Shown in pieces: positions 51,059 to 60,347 of a stretch of 64,000 bases of DNA; position 1 is the first letter of the stretch, and each line of letters opens with the position of its first letter. This stretch comes from Bradyrhizobium betae (lineage in GTDB: Bacteria > Pseudomonadota > Alphaproteobacteria > Rhizobiales > Xanthobacteraceae): the NCBI RefSeq assembly GCF_008932115.1, contig NZ_CP044543.1, forward strand, positions 2,170,001 through 2,234,000, written 5' to 3'. The notes below the pieces were generated by a model, which saw only the letters and a program-made list of their open reading frames with translations, was not told the DNA's origin and searched no databases. The position numbers and the translations under genes are program-made.

Positions 51059-52210
51059 ATGTCAAACGCTTCTTATGTCGCTGAAACAAATGAAAGAATC
51101 CGTCTACGCCCGTCCCGTCAAGCGATCAAGCGCGCGGCCATCGGCCTTGCTCTGGCACTCGGGATCGCAGTTGTGGGCGACTACGGCTACGACTACCTCA
51201 GGCGCGGCCGCTACCTCGAATCCACTGACGATGCCTATGTGAAGGCGGATTCCACCATCATCGCCCCAAAGGTCTCCGGCTACATCGCCAAGGTGCTGGT
51301 CGGCGACAACGAGAGGGTCCGAGCAGGTCAGGCACTGGCGAAGATCGACGACCGCGACTTCAAGGCGGCGCTCGACCAGGCCCGCGCCGACGTCGCCGCC
51401 GGCGAAGCCTCGGTGCGCAATATCGACGCCCAGCTCGAGCTGCAGCAGCCGATCATCGCGCAGAGCACGGCCGATGTCGCGGCTGCCGACGCCAATCTGA
51501 AATTCGCGCAGGAGGAACGCGCCCGCTACGACGACCTCATGAAGTCGGGCTCCGGCACCATCCAGCGCGCCCAACAGACCGACGCGGCGCTCCGCGCCAG
51601 CAGCGCGCAACTACAACACGCCAAATCGGGCCTCCTGGCCGCACAGCGCAAGGTCGATGTGCTCACCACCCAGCGTGCCCAGGCCAAAGCCCAGCTCGAC
51701 CGCGCCCGCGCGGTCGCACAGCAGGCCGCGCTGAACCTGTCCTACACCGAGATCACCGCGCCGGTCGACGGCACGGTCGGCGCACGCTCGTTGCGTGTCG
51801 GCCAATTCGTGCAGGCCGGCACGCAATTGATGGCGGTGGTGCCGCTCGATGCGGTTTACGTCGTCGCCAATTTCAAGGAGACGCAGCTGACGCATGTGCG
51901 TCCGGGCCAGTCGGTCGAGCTGCAAGTCGACAGTTTTCGTAATCGCACGCTCCGCGGCCATGTCGACAGCCTCTCACCGGCCAGCGGACTTGAATTCGCG
52001 CTGCTGCCGCCCGACAATGCCACAGGCAACTTCACCAAGATCGTGCAGCGCGTGCCGGTGAAGATCGTGCTCGACGACTACAGTCTCACAGGCCTGCTAC
52101 GGCCCGGCATGTCGGCGGTGCCGACAATCGACACCAAGGCGACTGTGCTGGCCGAGCGCGAGACGGCCAAGCGGCTCGCCGACAACACGACACGCCCGAA
52201 CGGCAGCTGA
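51059..52210 (+). CDS. HlyD/EmrA-family membrane fusion protein
   Basis: A 383-residue adaptor with one N-terminal membrane anchor (IGLALALGIAVVGDYG), the lipoyl half-motif STDDAYVKADSTIIAPKVSG, a long alpha-helical hairpin through the middle and a second lipoyl/beta-barrel part (YTEITAPVDGTVGARS, VVANFKETQL). EmrA-type proteins link a DHA2 transporter to an outer membrane channel. The ATG at 51059 has GAGG upstream; an upstream extension to 50963 overlaps the operator. It precedes the MFS pump by 110 bases. Confidence 0.92.
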   Translation: MSNASYVAETNERIRLRPSRQAIKRAAIGLALALGIAVVGDYGYDYLRRGRYLESTDDAYVKADSTIIAPKVSGYIAKVLVGDNERVRAGQALAKIDDRDFKAALDQARADVAAGEASVRNIDAQLELQQPIIAQSTADVAAADANLKFAQEERARYDDLMKSGSGTIQRAQQTDAALRASSAQLQHAKSGLLAAQRKVDVLTTQRAQAKAQLDRARAVAQQAALNLSYTEITAPVDGTVGARSLRVGQFVQAGTQLMAVVPLDAVYVVANFKETQLTHVRPGQSVELQVDSFRNRTLRGHVDSLSPASGLEFALLPPDNATGNFTKIVQRVPVKIVLDDYSLTGLLRPGMSAVPTIDTKATVLAERETAKRLADNTTRPNGS

Positions 52211-52320
52211 AGCCGGGAAGGCCGGCAGGACTATCAAGTCCGGCCGCCTTCCTTCGCTTCTCCGATCATCGAAACCATCCACCTAACGCATCCTGTCTCC
52301 ATGCCCGAGACGAGGCTCCC

Positions 52321-53937
52321 ATGAGCACGCTTCAACCGACCGTCAACGCCGCATCCGCCGCAGACATTCCCGCCCCCGTTGCTCCCGCGACGCCGGCGGT
52401 TTCGGCAAAAACATGGATCGCGGTCATCGGCGCCACGCTCGGCGCCTTCATGGCGGTACTCAACATCCAGATTGTCAACGCCTCGCTCGCCGACATCCAG
52501 GGCGCGATCGGCGCCGGCATCGACGACGGCGGCTGGATCTCGACCTCCTACCTGATCGCGGAGATCGTGGTGATCCCGCTCTCCGGCTGGCTCGCACAGG
52601 TGTTCTCGATCCGCATCTATCTGCTCACCAATGCCGTCTTGTTCCTGGTCCTGTCCGCTGCCTGCGCGCTGGCGCAGGACCTGCCGCAGATGATTGTGCT
52701 GCGTGCCGTGCAGGGCTTTACCGGCGGCGTGCTGATTCCGATGGCGTTCACGCTGATCATCACGCTGCTGCCGCGTGCCAAGCAGCCGGCGGGCCTGGCG
52801 CTGTTCGCGCTGTCGGCGACGTTTGCGCCGGCGATCGGCCCGACCATCGGCGGCTATCTCACCGAGAATTTCGGCTGGCAGTACATCTTCTATGTCAACC
52901 TCGTCCCCGGCGCGATCATGGTCGGCATGCTCTGGTACGCGCTCGACGCCAGGCCGATGAAGCTGTCGCTGCTGCGTGAAGGCGACTGGGCTGGCATCAT
53001 CGCCATGGCTATCGGCCTATCCGCGTTGCAGACCGTGCTGGAGGAAGGCAACAAGGACGACTGGTTCGGCTCGCCCTTCATCGTCAAGCTGTCGGTGATC
53101 GCAGCCGTGGCGCTGGCCGCCTTCCTGATCATCGAGCTCACGGTGAAGAGGCCGCTCCTGAACCTGCGCCTGCTCGTGCGACGCAATTTCGGCTTCGGCA
53201 TGCTGGCGAACTTCCTGCTCGGCGTCGCGCTCTACGGCTCGGTGTTCATCCTGCCGCAATATCTGTCACGCATCCAGGGTTACAATGCCGAGCAGATCGG
53301 CATGGTGCTGGCCTGGACCGGCTTGCCGCAACTGGTGCTGATCCCGCTGGTGCCGCGCCTGATGCGGCAGTTCGATGCGCGGATCATCATCGGCATCGGC
53401 TTCGTGCTGTTCGCCGCATCGAACTTCATGAACGTCACTATGAGCAACGATTATGCCGCCGACCAGCTGCTGTGGCCGAATATCGTCCGTGCGATCGGAC
53501 AGGCGCTGGTGCTGGCGCCGCTGTCGGCGGTGGCGACCGCCGGCATCGAGCCTGAGAATGCCGGCTCTGCCTCCGGCCTGTTCAACATGATGCGCAATCT
53601 CGGCGGCGCCGTCGGCATCGCGCTGCTCCAGACCGTACTGACCAAGCGCGAGCAATATCATTCCAACGTGCTGACGCAGTCGGTCTCGGTGTTCGAGCAA
53701 GCGACCCGCACGCGGCTGGAACAGCTCACGCAATATTTCGTCAATCACGGCGTTCTCGACCGCGCCGACGCCGCGCATCGTTCCTACGTCGCGATCGGTC
53801 ACATCGTGCAGAAGCAGGCCTATATCCTGGCCTTCAGCGACACCTTCTATCTGCTCGGCATGGCTCTGATCGTGGCGCTCACCGCCGTCCTCGTCCTGAA
53901 GAAGCCGGGCCAGGCTTCAGCGGGCGGAGCCCACTAA
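52321..53937 (+). CDS. DHA2-family MFS drug:H+ antiporter (EmrB type)
   Basis: A 538-residue pump with about 14 hydrophobic segments. The DHA2 signatures are visible: LGAFMAVLNIQIVNASLADIQ in the first segment, GWISTSYLIAEIVVIPLSGWL and FTGGVLIPMAF. It exports hydrophobic compounds in exchange for protons, with the upstream EmrA-type adaptor. No outer membrane factor is encoded nearby, so it must borrow a TolC-like channel. Confidence 0.93.
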   Translation: MSTLQPTVNAASAADIPAPVAPATPAVSAKTWIAVIGATLGAFMAVLNIQIVNASLADIQGAIGAGIDDGGWISTSYLIAEIVVIPLSGWLAQVFSIRIYLLTNAVLFLVLSAACALAQDLPQMIVLRAVQGFTGGVLIPMAFTLIITLLPRAKQPAGLALFALSATFAPAIGPTIGGYLTENFGWQYIFYVNLVPGAIMVGMLWYALDARPMKLSLLREGDWAGIIAMAIGLSALQTVLEEGNKDDWFGSPFIVKLSVIAAVALAAFLIIELTVKRPLLNLRLLVRRNFGFGMLANFLLGVALYGSVFILPQYLSRIQGYNAEQIGMVLAWTGLPQLVLIPLVPRLMRQFDARIIIGIGFVLFAASNFMNVTMSNDYAADQLLWPNIVRAIGQALVLAPLSAVATAGIEPENAGSASGLFNMMRNLGGAVGIALLQTVLTKREQYHSNVLTQSVSVFEQATRTRLEQLTQYFVNHGVLDRADAAHRSYVAIGHIVQKQAYILAFSDTFYLLGMALIVALTAVLVLKKPGQASAGGAH

Positions 53938-53966
53938 CGTCAACCCAGCAAGCAAGGAGAACGACC

Positions 53967-54428
53967 ATGAAACCCCGCATGAACTTCTACCAGGCCGCCC
54001 CCGACACCATGAAAGCGCTGATGGCGCTGGAAGAGCAGATCCAGTCTACGGGGCTCGAGAAATCGCTGATCGAGCTCGTCAAGATCCGCGCCTCGCAGAT
54101 CAACGGCTGCGCCTTCTGCATCAACATGCACACCGAAGACGCCCGCAAGCGCGGTGAGACCGAGCAACGTATCTATCTGCTGAATGCCTGGCGCGAGTCC
54201 CCGCTCTACACCGACCGCGAACGCGCCGCTTTGGCCTGGACCGAGTCGGTGACGCTGATTTCCGAGACGCACGCGCCCGACGATGTCTACGAGCAGGTGC
54301 GCGCGCAGTTTTCCGATGCGGAGACAGTGAACCTGACCATGCTGATCGGGGCCATCAATGCCTGGAACAGGCTGGCGATCGCCTTCCGTGCAGTGCATCC
54401 GGCGAAGGTGAAGGCGTCTGTGGCGTAG
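53967..54428 (+). CDS. AhpD-like alkylhydroperoxidase / carboxymuconolactone decarboxylase family
   Basis: A 153-residue CMD-fold protein. The thiol motif C48-x-x-C51-x3-H55 (NGCAFCINMHTEDARK) is that of AhpD-like redox proteins, with a conserved Glu upstream (LIELVKIRASQ). It probably detoxifies peroxides or aldehyde-like compounds. It follows the MFS pump by 29 bases and is likely the third gene of the LysR-controlled operon, suggesting combined export and detoxification. Confidence 0.9.
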   Translation: MKPRMNFYQAAPDTMKALMALEEQIQSTGLEKSLIELVKIRASQINGCAFCINMHTEDARKRGETEQRIYLLNAWRESPLYTDRERAALAWTESVTLISETHAPDDVYEQVRAQFSDAETVNLTMLIGAINAWNRLAIAFRAVHPAKVKASVA

Positions 54429-54468
54429 GCGCTGACACATGGAGGCCAAGCTGCCTCTACATATTCAA

Positions 54469-54574
54469 CTGTCATGCCCCGGCTCGACCGGGGCATCCAG
54501 TACGCTGCGGCTTCTCGAGTCAAGCACTCCTGTCACGGAGTACTGGATCGCCCGGTCAAGCCGGGCGATGACAG
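54469..54574. repeat. Palindromic intergenic repeat, CTGTCATGCCCC...GATGACAG type
   Basis: An imperfect 106-base inverted repeat. CTGTCAT at the left pairs with GATGACAG at the right; two internal hairpins, CCCCGG...CCGGGG and GCCCGG...CCGGGC, are nested. Closely similar in layout and sequence to the copy at 61994-62097. Confidence 0.85.
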
Positions 54575-54587
54575 CTGTGGGGGCAGC

Positions 54588-55448
54588 TTAAACCGCCGTC
54601 GCCTTGGCGAACTCCACATAGATCTCGCGCAGGCGCGTCGCCACCGGGCCGGGCTTGCCGTCGCCGATCGTCTTGCCGTCGAGTGCGATCACCGGTTGCA
54701 CGAAGGAAGAGGCCGACGTGATGAAGGCCTCCTTGGCGGCGAGCGCCTCGGCGACCGTGAAGGAACGCTCCTCGACGCGGAGCTGACGCTCTTCGGCAAG
54801 CGCGATCACGGCCTTGCGGGTGCAGCCCGGCAGGATCGCGTTGGAGTTCTTGCGGGTGACGATGACGTCGTCCTTGGTCAGAATGAACGCGGTCGACGAG
54901 CCGCCTTCGGTCACATAGCCATCCTGCAGCATCCAGGCTTCGCCGGCACCGGCTTCGGCCGCGGCCTGCTTCGCCAGCACCTGCGCCAGCAACGCCACGC
55001 TCTTGATGTCGCGGCGCTCCCAGCGGATGTCGGGTACGGTGATCACCTTGATGCCGGTCTTCGCCGAAGCCGCGTTGATGATGTCCTTCTCGGAGGTGAA
55101 CATCACCAGGCTCGACTTGACGTCGGCCTTGGGGAACGGGAAATCACGCCCCTTGTCCGCGCCGCGCGTCACCTGGAGATAGACGAGACCGCTTGTCACC
55201 TTGTTGCGCGCGATCAGCTCTTTCTGGATCTCGGTGATGCGCTCGATCGTCTCCGGCAGCCTCAAGCTGATCTCGCCGACCGAACGTTCCAGCCGGGCCA
55301 GATGCGAGGCGTTGTCGACCAGCTTGCCGTCGAGCACGGCCGAGACCTCGTAGATGCCGTCAGCGAACAGGAAGCCGCGGTCGAGAACCGAGATTTTGGC
55401 CTCCGAGAGCGGGACGAATGAGCCGTTGACGTAAGCGATCGGGTCCAA
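54588..55448 (-). CDS. Class IV aminotransferase, D-amino-acid transaminase type
   Basis: A 286-residue PLP enzyme of fold type IV. The catalytic lysine is in DIKSVALL (near K148), the substrate-loop Arg in VLDRGFLFADGIYE and the phosphate-binding EGGSSTAFI is near residue 180. The family includes D-alanine transaminase and branched-chain aminotransferase; the DRGFLFADG pattern and length fit the D-amino acid group. It starts with TTG at 55448 with a good AGGAG upstream. It lies downstream of the gltIJKL transporter, separated from it by a palindromic repeat. Confidence 0.88.
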   Translation of the reverse strand: MDPIAYVNGSFVPLSEAKISVLDRGFLFADGIYEVSAVLDGKLVDNASHLARLERSVGEISLRLPETIERITEIQKELIARNKVTSGLVYLQVTRGADKGRDFPFPKADVKSSLVMFTSEKDIINAASAKTGIKVITVPDIRWERRDIKSVALLAQVLAKQAAAEAGAGEAWMLQDGYVTEGGSSTAFILTKDDVIVTRKNSNAILPGCTRKAVIALAEERQLRVEERSFTVAEALAAKEAFITSASSFVQPVIALDGKTIGDGKPGPVATRLREIYVEFAKATAV

Positions 55449-55519
55449 GGCAGGTCTCCTGAAGGAAGGGGGATTTGGCGCTTATACGCGAATTGGGGGT
55501 GGCGATCACCCCTCAATCT

Positions 55520-55666
55520 GTCATTCCGGGGCATTCGCAAAGCGAATGAGCTTTGATGCGCAATTGCGCATCAGAGAATCCATTTCACCTCATGAACTGC
55601 CGCCCGATGGATCCTATGATGCGCAATTGCGCACCATAGCTCGCGCTGCGCGCGCCCCGGGATGAC
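55520..55666. repeat. Palindromic intergenic repeat with two internal 18-bp palindromes
   Basis: The outer arms GTCATTCCGGGGC and GCCCCGGGATGAC (one mismatch) enclose two copies of GATGCGCAATTGCGCATC, a perfect palindrome at 55555-55572 and a one-mismatch copy at 55618-55635. It separates gltL from the aminotransferase gene. Confidence 0.85.
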
Positions 55667-55672
55667 GACCGT

Positions 55673-56404
55673 CTAATGCGACAGAATCTTCGACAAGAAC
55701 TTCTGCGCGCGGTCGCTGCGGGGCTTGCCGAAGAAATCCTCCTTCGCCGCGTCCTCCACGATCTCACCGCGGTCCATGAAGATGACGCGGTTGGCGACCT
55801 TGCGGGCGAATCCCATTTCGTGGGTCACGACCATCATGGTCATACCTTCACGGGCGAGGTCGACCATGACGTCGAGAACTTCGCTCACCATTTCAGGATC
55901 GAGCGCCGAGGTCGGCTCGTCGAACAGCATCACGATCGGGTCCATCGCGAGCGCACGCGCGATCGCGACGCGTTGCTGCTGGCCGCCGGAGAGCTGCGCC
56001 GGAAATTTCTGCGCCTGCTCCTTCAGGCCGACGCGCTCCAGCAGCTGCATGCCCTTGGAGACCGATTTGTCGTGCGGGCGGCCCAGCACCTTCTCCTGCG
56101 CAAGGCAGAGATTGTCGATGATCTTCAGATGCGGAAAAAGCTCGAAGTGCTGGAACACCATGCCAACGCGGGAGCGCAGCTTCGGCAGGTTGGTCTTGGG
56201 ATCGTTGACCTTGGTCCCGTCGACACTGATATCGCCTTTCTGGAACGGCTCCAGCGCGTTGACGCATTTGATCAGCGTCGATTTTCCAGATCCTGAGGGA
56301 CCGCAGACGACGACGACCTCGCCTTTGGTAACGCTGGTGGTGCAGTCGGTCAGCACCTGGAAGGTCGGGCTGTACCATTTGTCGACGTGGCTGATTTCGA
56401 TCAT
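55673..56404 (-). CDS. gltL: Glutamate/aspartate ABC transporter ATPase
   Basis: A 243-residue ABC ATPase. Walker [10 protein letters not shown] is near residues 35-43, the signature LSGGQQQR near 138-145 and Walker [15 protein letters not shown] near 158-171. The length and motifs are those of polar amino acid importers (GltL/AapP/GlnQ). Last gene of gltIJKL; its start lies 12 bases after the gltK stop. Downstream is a palindromic repeat. Confidence 0.95.
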   Translation of the reverse strand: MIEISHVDKWYSPTFQVLTDCTTSVTKGEVVVVCGPSGSGKSTLIKCVNALEPFQKGDISVDGTKVNDPKTNLPKLRSRVGMVFQHFELFPHLKIIDNLCLAQEKVLGRPHDKSVSKGMQLLERVGLKEQAQKFPAQLSGGQQQRVAIARALAMDPIVMLFDEPTSALDPEMVSEVLDVMVDLAREGMTMMVVTHEMGFARKVANRVIFMDRGEIVEDAAKEDFFGKPRSDRAQKFLSKILSH

Positions 56405-56416
56405 GACCGACTTGCT

Positions 56417-57109
56417 CTAGCGGATGATGGCGATGCGCGCCTGAAGACGGCGGACGCCAAAGGACGCGATACAGGAGATGGTGAAGTAGACGATTGCGGC
56501 GAACAGATACATCTCGACCAGACGGCCGTCGCGCTGCGCGACCTTGCTGGCCGCGCCGAGGAAGTCCGTAATCGAGAGCACGTAGACCAGCGAGGTATCC
56601 TGGAACAGCACGATGGTCTGCGTGATCAGCACCGGCAGCATGTTGCGGAACGCCTGCGGCAGCACGACGTAACGCATGGTCTGCGCGTAGGTCAGGCCGA
56701 GCGCGCTGGCGGCAGCCGGCTGCCCCCGCGAGATCGACTGGATCCCGGCGCGCATGATCTCAGAGAAGTAGGCGGCCTCGAACATGATGAAGGTGATGAG
56801 CGAGGAGGCGAACGCGCCGACGCTGATCGGACGCGCCGCGCCGGTCAGCCATTGTCCGATATAGGGCACCAGGAAGTAGAACCAGAAGATCACCAGCACC
56901 AGCGGCAGCGAGCGCATGAAGTCGACATAGAGGCCGGCGATACGTCCGAGCGTCTTGTAGCCGGACAGCCGCATCAGAGCGATCGCCGTACCGAAGACGA
57001 GGCCGCCGAGCGCGGACAGCGCCGTCAGCATCAACGTGAAGCTCATGCCCTCGTAAAACAGATAGGGCAGCGCGCGGATGATGACGTCGAAATCGAAATT
57101 GCTGAACAT
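56417..57109 (-). CDS. gltK: Glutamate/aspartate ABC transporter permease
   Basis: A 230-residue inner membrane permease with about five segments. The ABC permease EAA-like loop (EAAYFSEIMRAGIQSISRGQPAAASALG) lies near residues 118-145. The start at 57109 (MFSNFDFDVIIRALP) leaves four bases after the gltJ stop, fitting coupled translation. Pairs with gltJ to form the channel. Confidence 0.93.
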   Translation of the reverse strand: MFSNFDFDVIIRALPYLFYEGMSFTLMLTALSALGGLVFGTAIALMRLSGYKTLGRIAGLYVDFMRSLPLVLVIFWFYFLVPYIGQWLTGAARPISVGAFASSLITFIMFEAAYFSEIMRAGIQSISRGQPAAASALGLTYAQTMRYVVLPQAFRNMLPVLITQTIVLFQDTSLVYVLSITDFLGAASKVAQRDGRLVEMYLFAAIVYFTISCIASFGVRRLQARIAIIR

Positions 57110-57113
57110 GACG

Positions 57114-57845
57114 CTATTTCCCCGTGATGTAGCCGGGGATCGCGACATAGCGCTCGAGGAAGCGCATGGCGGTCACGACGACGGCGTTGACGAGGAGATA
57201 CAGAAGCGTCGCGGCGGTGAACGCCTCGAACACCTGGAACGAGAATTCCTGCATCGAGCGCGCCTGTCCGGTCAGCTCGAGCAGGCCGATGGTGATGGCG
57301 ACCGCAGTGTTCTTGATGGTGTTGAGAAACTCCGAGGTCAGCGGTGGCAGGATGATGCGGAACGCCATCGGCAGCAGCACGTAGCGATAGCCCTGTATCG
57401 TCGTCAGCCCAAGCGCGGTCGCGGCCATCTTCTGTCCGCGCGGCAGCGAACCGATGCCGGCCTGCAATTGCACGGCAACGCGCGCCGACATGAAGAAGCC
57501 GATGCCGATCGCCGCTGTCCAGAACGGCGCATTCGGCAGTTGCTTCAACCACAGGCCGGCGGACTTCGGCAGTAACTCCGGCAGCACGAAGAACCACAGG
57601 AACAACTGCACCAGCAGCGGCATATTGCGGAAGAATTCGACCCAGCAGAAGCCAAACCAGCCGGCAGCCTTGGACGGCAGCGTACGCATGACGCCGACGA
57701 TCGAGCCGAAGATCAGCGCGATGATCCAGGCGAGCACACCCGTCTTCAGGGTCAGCACCAGTCCCGACAACAGCATGTCGAGATAGGTGCCGGTCCCCAT
57801 CGGGTTCGGCTCGAAGAAAATTCCCCAGTTCCAGTGGTAGTTCAC
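57114..57845 (-). CDS. gltJ: Glutamate/aspartate ABC transporter permease
   Basis: A 243-residue permease starting MNYHWNWGIFFEPNPMGTG, as in GltJ. I chose the GTG at 57845, close behind a GGGGGA stretch; an ATG 24 bases upstream adds eight residues. The EAA-like loop is seen near SARVAVQLQAGIGSLPRGQK. A strong hairpin (57897-57933) separates it from gltI. Confidence 0.93.
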   Translation of the reverse strand: MNYHWNWGIFFEPNPMGTGTYLDMLLSGLVLTLKTGVLAWIIALIFGSIVGVMRTLPSKAAGWFGFCWVEFFRNMPLLVQLFLWFFVLPELLPKSAGLWLKQLPNAPFWTAAIGIGFFMSARVAVQLQAGIGSLPRGQKMAATALGLTTIQGYRYVLLPMAFRIILPPLTSEFLNTIKNTAVAITIGLLELTGQARSMQEFSFQVFEAFTAATLLYLLVNAVVVTAMRFLERYVAIPGYITGK

Positions 57846-57896
57846 GTGTCCCCCGCGCGAACGCGCCAATCATAGGTAGCCCGGGCGCCTATGCAA

Positions 57897-57933
57897 ATGT
57901 CCGGCCACTCTGGTGTCAAGAGTGGCCGGACAT
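57897..57933. other. Intercistronic 15-bp hairpin between gltI and gltJ
   Basis: ATGTCCGGCCACTCT (57897-57911) and its perfect complement (57919-57933) flank a 7-base loop. It lies 30 bases after the gltI stop and is not followed by a T run on the minus strand. It is placed to protect or partly terminate the transcript, which would raise binding-protein levels over permease. Confidence 0.75.
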
Positions 57934-57962
57934 GATCCCGATCGAAAGATCGAGGTTCTATC

Positions 57963-58874
57963 TTACTTGTAGTCGTCCGGGTTCGGCGAGTCCGTGGGCT
58001 TCGCGAACTCGTTCTTCAGTTCGGCCGAGATCGGGCTGTTGAGGTTGAGGCCCTTCGGCGGGATCTTCTGGGTGAACCACTTCTCGTAGATCTTCTGGCC
58101 TTCACCGGAGGTGTAGAGCGCGGCGGTCGCGGCATCGACTACCTTCTTGAACGGCGCGTCGTCCTTGCGCAGCATGATGCCGTAGGGCTCAGGCTTGGAG
58201 AACGCGTCCTTGGAGATGACGTAGTCGTCCGGCGTCTTCGAACCGGCGACCAGGCTCGCGAGCAGGATGTCATCCATCACGAAGGCGACCGCACGGTCGG
58301 TCTCGACCATCAGGAAGGCTTCGGCGTGATCCTTGGCCGGGATGATGTTGGCGCCGAGCTTCTTCTCGACGTTGGCTTCGGTCAGCTGCTTGATGTTGGT
58401 GGTGCCGGCGGTGGAGACCACCGTCTTGCCCTTGAGGTCGTCGATCGACTTCAGGCCGCTCGACTTCTTGAAGACGTAGCGGCTGGCGGTCAGGAAGTGG
58501 GTGTTGGTGAAGGCGACCTGCTTCTGGCGCTCTGCGTTGTTGGTGGTCGAGCCACATTCGAGGTCGATGGTGCCGTTGGCCATCAGCGGGATACGGGTCG
58601 CCGAGGTTACCGGGTTGAGCTTGACCTCGAGCTTGTCGAGCTTGAGCTCCTTCTTCACGGCATCGACGATCTTGTAGCAGATGTCCATCGCGAACCCGAT
58701 GGGCTTCTGGTTGTCGTCGAGATAGGAGAACGGGATCGAGGAGTCGCGGAAGCCCAGCGTGATGGCGCCGGTGTCCTTGATGTTCTTCAGCGTACCGGTC
58801 AGCTCCTGCGCCCCAGCCTGGCTGACGGCGAAGGTCGCGGCGAGCGCGAGGCCGATGCTACGGAAATGTTTCAC
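57963..58874 (-). CDS. gltI: Glutamate/aspartate ABC transporter substrate-binding protein
   Basis: A 303-residue periplasmic binding protein with a signal peptide (cleavage near VSQAGAQE). Sequence is close to Escherichia coli GltI in the ligand-pocket segments SSIPFSYLDDNQKPIGF and LECGSTTNNAERQKQVAFTN. It starts with GTG at 58874, with AAGGGGA upstream. First gene of gltIJKL; a strong hairpin follows. Confidence 0.95.
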   Translation of the reverse strand: MKHFRSIGLALAATFAVSQAGAQELTGTLKNIKDTGAITLGFRDSSIPFSYLDDNQKPIGFAMDICYKIVDAVKKELKLDKLEVKLNPVTSATRIPLMANGTIDLECGSTTNNAERQKQVAFTNTHFLTASRYVFKKSSGLKSIDDLKGKTVVSTAGTTNIKQLTEANVEKKLGANIIPAKDHAEAFLMVETDRAVAFVMDDILLASLVAGSKTPDDYVISKDAFSKPEPYGIMLRKDDAPFKKVVDAATAALYTSGEGQKIYEKWFTQKIPPKGLNLNSPISAELKNEFAKPTDSPNPDDYK

Positions 58875-58961
58875 TTTTTTGGTCCCCTTTCAGGATGATG
58901 CGGCCCGGATGCAAGCACAGATTGGGCCGGATTAGAATGTGACTTTTGGCTGGGTCGCGGC

Positions 58962-60347
58962 TCAAGTCAGTGGCTTGGGCAATTCCCCGAGATCCCAGAA
59001 CAGCCCGGCCATGATCGTCAAGGCCTCTTCGGTCAATGGCAGCAGGATGTGCTCATTGGGCGCATGCTGGGAGCAGCCGGGATAGGAGTGCGGCACCCAT
59101 ATCGTCGGCAGGCCCAGGATTTCGGAGAAAACGTCGTTGGGCAGCGAGCCGCCGAAATTCGGCAGCACCGCCGGCGGCTTGCCGGTGGTCTCTTGCACCG
59201 AGTTCGCCGCCCATTTGATCCACGGGCTGTCGAAATCGGTGCGCGAAGCGGCAAAGCTCTGTGCGGCCCGCACCTCGACCGTCGGAAAGCCGCGTCCGAC
59301 CAGATGCGCACGGATGGCGTCGACCAGGCCATCGACCCGGGTGCCGACCACGAAGCGCAATTGCAGCACGGCATTGGCGTGGCCGGGAATGGCATTGGCG
59401 GGCTTGTCGATATTGCCGGATGACATCGCCAGCACTTCGAGCGTGTTCCAGGCATAGAGCCGCTCGGCGGCCGACAGACCTTCCTCGCCCCAGTTCTCCG
59501 CGAGCGCCGGCTCGTCCTCGGTCGGGACCACCTGCACATCGGCAAGGTAGCTGCGGATCTGATTGGTGAGGCGCGGCGGCTTCAGGGCATCGAGAAGGAG
59601 CCGGCCATGGCCATCGACCAGGGTCGAAATGGCATTGACCAGAATGGTCGCGGGGTTGGCAAGCACGCCTCCCCAATTGCCGGAATGATGGCCGCCATCG
59701 CGCAGATTGACATCGAGATGAATGCGGATGCCGCCGCGGCAACCGAGGAACAGCGTCGGGCGGTCGGCCGACAGACGCGGCCCGTCGGAGGCCATGAACA
59801 GATCGGCCTTGAGCGCATCGCGATTGAGATCGCAGACCTTGCCGAGATCCGGCGAGCCGATCTCCTCGCCCATCTCGACGATGAATTTGGCGTTGAAGCC
59901 GAGCTTGCCGCCGCGGGCGTCGCGCACCGCGCGCAGTGCCGCCATGTTGATGCTGTGCTGGCCCTTGTTGTCGGCAGTGCCACGGCCGTAAAGCCGCGCG
60001 CCGGCAACCGTAGTGCGCCAGGGATCGCGTCCATCGCGCCACTCGCCTTCCATGCCGTCGACGACGTCGCCATGGCCGTAGATCAGCACGGTCGGCGCCG
60101 TCTCACTCTCGTGATGCTCGGCGAACAGGAACGGCGCCTTGCCGCTCGGAGATTCGACGATGCGGCTGGTGAAATCGAGCGCAGCAAAAGATGGGATCAT
60201 CTCCTGTTCCAGATAGGAACGCAGCTCGGCGCCGCGCGACGGATTCTGGCTCTCGGTCTTGAAGCCGACGCGGCGGTCGAGTTCAGCGAGGAACGCGCCG
60301 GATTTGAAATCCTCACGGGCGCGGGAGACGGCGTCGGCTCTGGTCAT
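58962..60347 (-). CDS. M20-family metallopeptidase
   Basis: A 461-residue di-zinc hydrolase. The ligands are in place: LIYGHGDVVDG (His, Asp), GTADNKGQHS, VEMGEEIGS (catalytic Glu and metal Glu) and HSYPGCSQHAPNEH near the C-terminus. The family includes dipeptidases and ArgE/DapE-like deacylases; its length and GxADNKG pattern fit the dipeptidase/carboxypeptidase branch. It lies upstream of gltI on the same strand with 87 bases between; cotranscription is possible and would link peptide hydrolysis to amino acid uptake (inference). Confidence 0.9.
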   Translation of the reverse strand: MTRADAVSRAREDFKSGAFLAELDRRVGFKTESQNPSRGAELRSYLEQEMIPSFAALDFTSRIVESPSGKAPFLFAEHHESETAPTVLIYGHGDVVDGMEGEWRDGRDPWRTTVAGARLYGRGTADNKGQHSINMAALRAVRDARGGKLGFNAKFIVEMGEEIGSPDLGKVCDLNRDALKADLFMASDGPRLSADRPTLFLGCRGGIRIHLDVNLRDGGHHSGNWGGVLANPATILVNAISTLVDGHGRLLLDALKPPRLTNQIRSYLADVQVVPTEDEPALAENWGEEGLSAAERLYAWNTLEVLAMSSGNIDKPANAIPGHANAVLQLRFVVGTRVDGLVDAIRAHLVGRGFPTVEVRAAQSFAASRTDFDSPWIKWAANSVQETTGKPPAVLPNFGGSLPNDVFSEILGLPTIWVPHSYPGCSQHAPNEHILLPLTEEALTIMAGLFWDLGELPKPLT

